Shown: positions 63,203 to 64,000 of the stretch, one piece after another
Numbering within the stretch: position 1 is the stretch's first letter
How the letters are laid out: the number at the start of each line of letters is the position of its first letter
Assembly (NCBI GenBank): GCA_944325035.1
Contig: CALUYM010000002.1
Coordinates: forward strand, 195,329 to 259,328
From: an uncultured Anaeroplasmataceae bacterium
GTDB taxonomy: Bacteria; Bacillota_I; Bacilli_A; Acholeplasmatales; Anaeroplasmataceae
Length of the DNA: 64,000 bases
Direction of reading: 5' to 3'
Notes under the pieces: model-generated
The model's input: the letters and a program-made list of their open reading frames with translations, nothing else
What the model was told of the DNA's origin: nothing
The model's database searches: none
Made by a program: the position numbers and the translations under genes

Positions 63203-64000
63203 ATGGCTCAAAATTTTATGTTTAAAACTGAAACAAAACGTCTTTTAGATATGATGATTAATTCTATTTATACACACAAAGAAATATTTTTGCGCGAATT
63301 AATCTCAAATGCATCAGACGCTATTGATAAAAGACATTATTTAAGTTTAACAGATACATCTTTACAAGCTGATTACCAAATTTTAATTGAAGCATCTAAA
63401 GAACATCGTACATTAACAATTACAGATAATGGAATTGGAATGACATTAGAGGAGCTTCAAAATAATTTAGGAACAATTGCTAAATCTGGTTCTAAAGAAT
63501 TCATCGAGCAAATTAAAGATGATCAAAATAAAGATGCAGTTGATATTATTGGTCAATTTGGTGTTGGTTTCTATAGTGCATTTATGGTTGCAAAAGAAGT
63601 TTTAGTCTTCACTAAGTCACCTAAAGAAAATAAGGCATATTTATTTAAATCAGAAGGCCTTGAATCATATACAATTGAAGAAACTGATTATAACGATTAT
63701 GGGACTAAAATTGTTTTAATTTTACGTGACAATGACGATGATAACAATTATGATGAATATTTAGATGAGTATAAAATTAAAGAATTAGTTCGTAAATATT
63801 CAGATTATGTAAGATATCCAATTAAGACTTGGGTTACTAAATTTGTTCCAAGTGAAGAAAAAGATGAAAATGGCGAATCAAAAGAAACAGAAGAAGTTGT
63901 ACTTGATACAATTAATTCAATGATTCCAATTTGGAAAAAAGCTAAAAAAGATGTAACAGAAGAGGAATTGAACGAATTTTATAAACAAAAGTTCATGGAC
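63203..64000 (+). CDS. htpG: Hsp90 chaperone HtpG, 5' part
   Basis: 266 codons are seen; the gene runs off the window with no stop. The GHKL ATPase domain is complete: MAQNFMFKTETKRLLDMMIN, LRELISNASDAIDK (Mg-binding asparagine), TITDNGIGMT, LGTIAKSGSKEF and IGQFGVGFYSAFMVA. GGAGG precedes the ATG at 63203. ATP-dependent cytoplasmic chaperone. Confidence 0.97.
   Translation, partial: MAQNFMFKTETKRLLDMMINSIYTHKEIFLRELISNASDAIDKRHYLSLTDTSLQADYQILIEASKEHRTLTITDNGIGMTLEELQNNLGTIAKSGSKEFIEQIKDDQNKDAVDIIGQFGVGFYSAFMVAKEVLVFTKSPKENKAYLFKSEGLESYTIEETDYNDYGTKIVLILRDNDDDNNYDEYLDEYKIKELVRKYSDYVRYPIKTWVTKFVPSEEKDENGESKETEEVVLDTINSMIPIWKKAKKDVTEEELNEFYKQKFMD

Noticed and set aside
1..64000. CRISPR arrays, insertion sequences, prophage, rRNA
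   Set aside because: No regularly spaced repeats, transposase or integrase motifs, phage structural genes or rRNA segments were seen on either strand.

Overview
The window is very AT-rich DNA from a low-GC Gram-positive-type bacterium that uses the standard code: TGA is a genuine stop, for example in the ATGA overlaps at 9830 and 59206. Lipoprotein signal peptides, Shine-Dalgarno (SD) starts, sigma-A promoters, U-tract terminators, a murE-mraY-murD block and a Wzz/BY-kinase/CpsB set all point to the Bacilli side of the Firmicutes. An Erysipelotrichia-, RF39- or Acholeplasma-like host is plausible; this is inference from gene content only. There are no rRNA genes, insertion sequences or CRISPR arrays.

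Layout. 1-4654: end of a HAD phosphatase gene, a small orphan gene, a galactokinase-GalT fusion and a nucleotidase/guanylate-kinase-like fusion. 4668-24517: a large surface-polysaccharide region with an O-antigen-ligase-type polymerase, an orphan hybrid kinase, a galactofuranose operon (glf, two GT4 enzymes, EpsG, DUF4422, priming transferase), lipoproteins including a degenerate ApbE and two paralogous predicted beta-structured proteins, GDP-mannose genes (manC, a PMI-GMD fusion), a flippase, a GT2 enzyme, a second EpsG and a second priming transferase. 24954-30110: LicD, an ABC importer and a LicC/PntC-like cytidylyltransferase, probably a phosphocholine or 2-aminoethylphosphonate decoration module. 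30586-35982: two duplicated Wzz/BY-kinase-like proteins, the CpsB phosphatase, a TPR-like regulator and a tiny secreted peptide under a consensus promoter.

36129-46877 is mostly housekeeping: manganese riboswitch with mntP, RNase H, uvrB, serine dehydratase, a TrmA-family methyltransferase, an unannotated three-hairpin RNA, a polysaccharide deacetylase, and a large membrane protein with LemA. 46957-49802: two tRNA-Arg genes flank a Y-family polymerase/YolD cassette and a near-empty 0.9 kb stretch. 49997-53633: a DUF2828 (Ro60/TROVE-like, vWA) gene preceded by its own small structured transcript, then a two-peptide mini-operon with strong signals and an MBL-fold lipoprotein. 53736-64000: MATE exporter, DUF1508-repeat protein, murE-mraY-murD, a degenerate esterase, CorA, GDPD and the 5' part of htpG.

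The most promising undescribed items are the DUF2828 gene with its upstream RNA (50032-51597), the two-peptide mini-operon (51644-51909), the three-hairpin C-rich RNA (42484-42610), the TPR regulator/secreted peptide pair (34566-35982) and the LicD/ABC/cytidylyltransferase module (24954-30110). Three enzyme fusions in the first 23 kb each carry changes at residues normally needed for catalysis or substrate binding.
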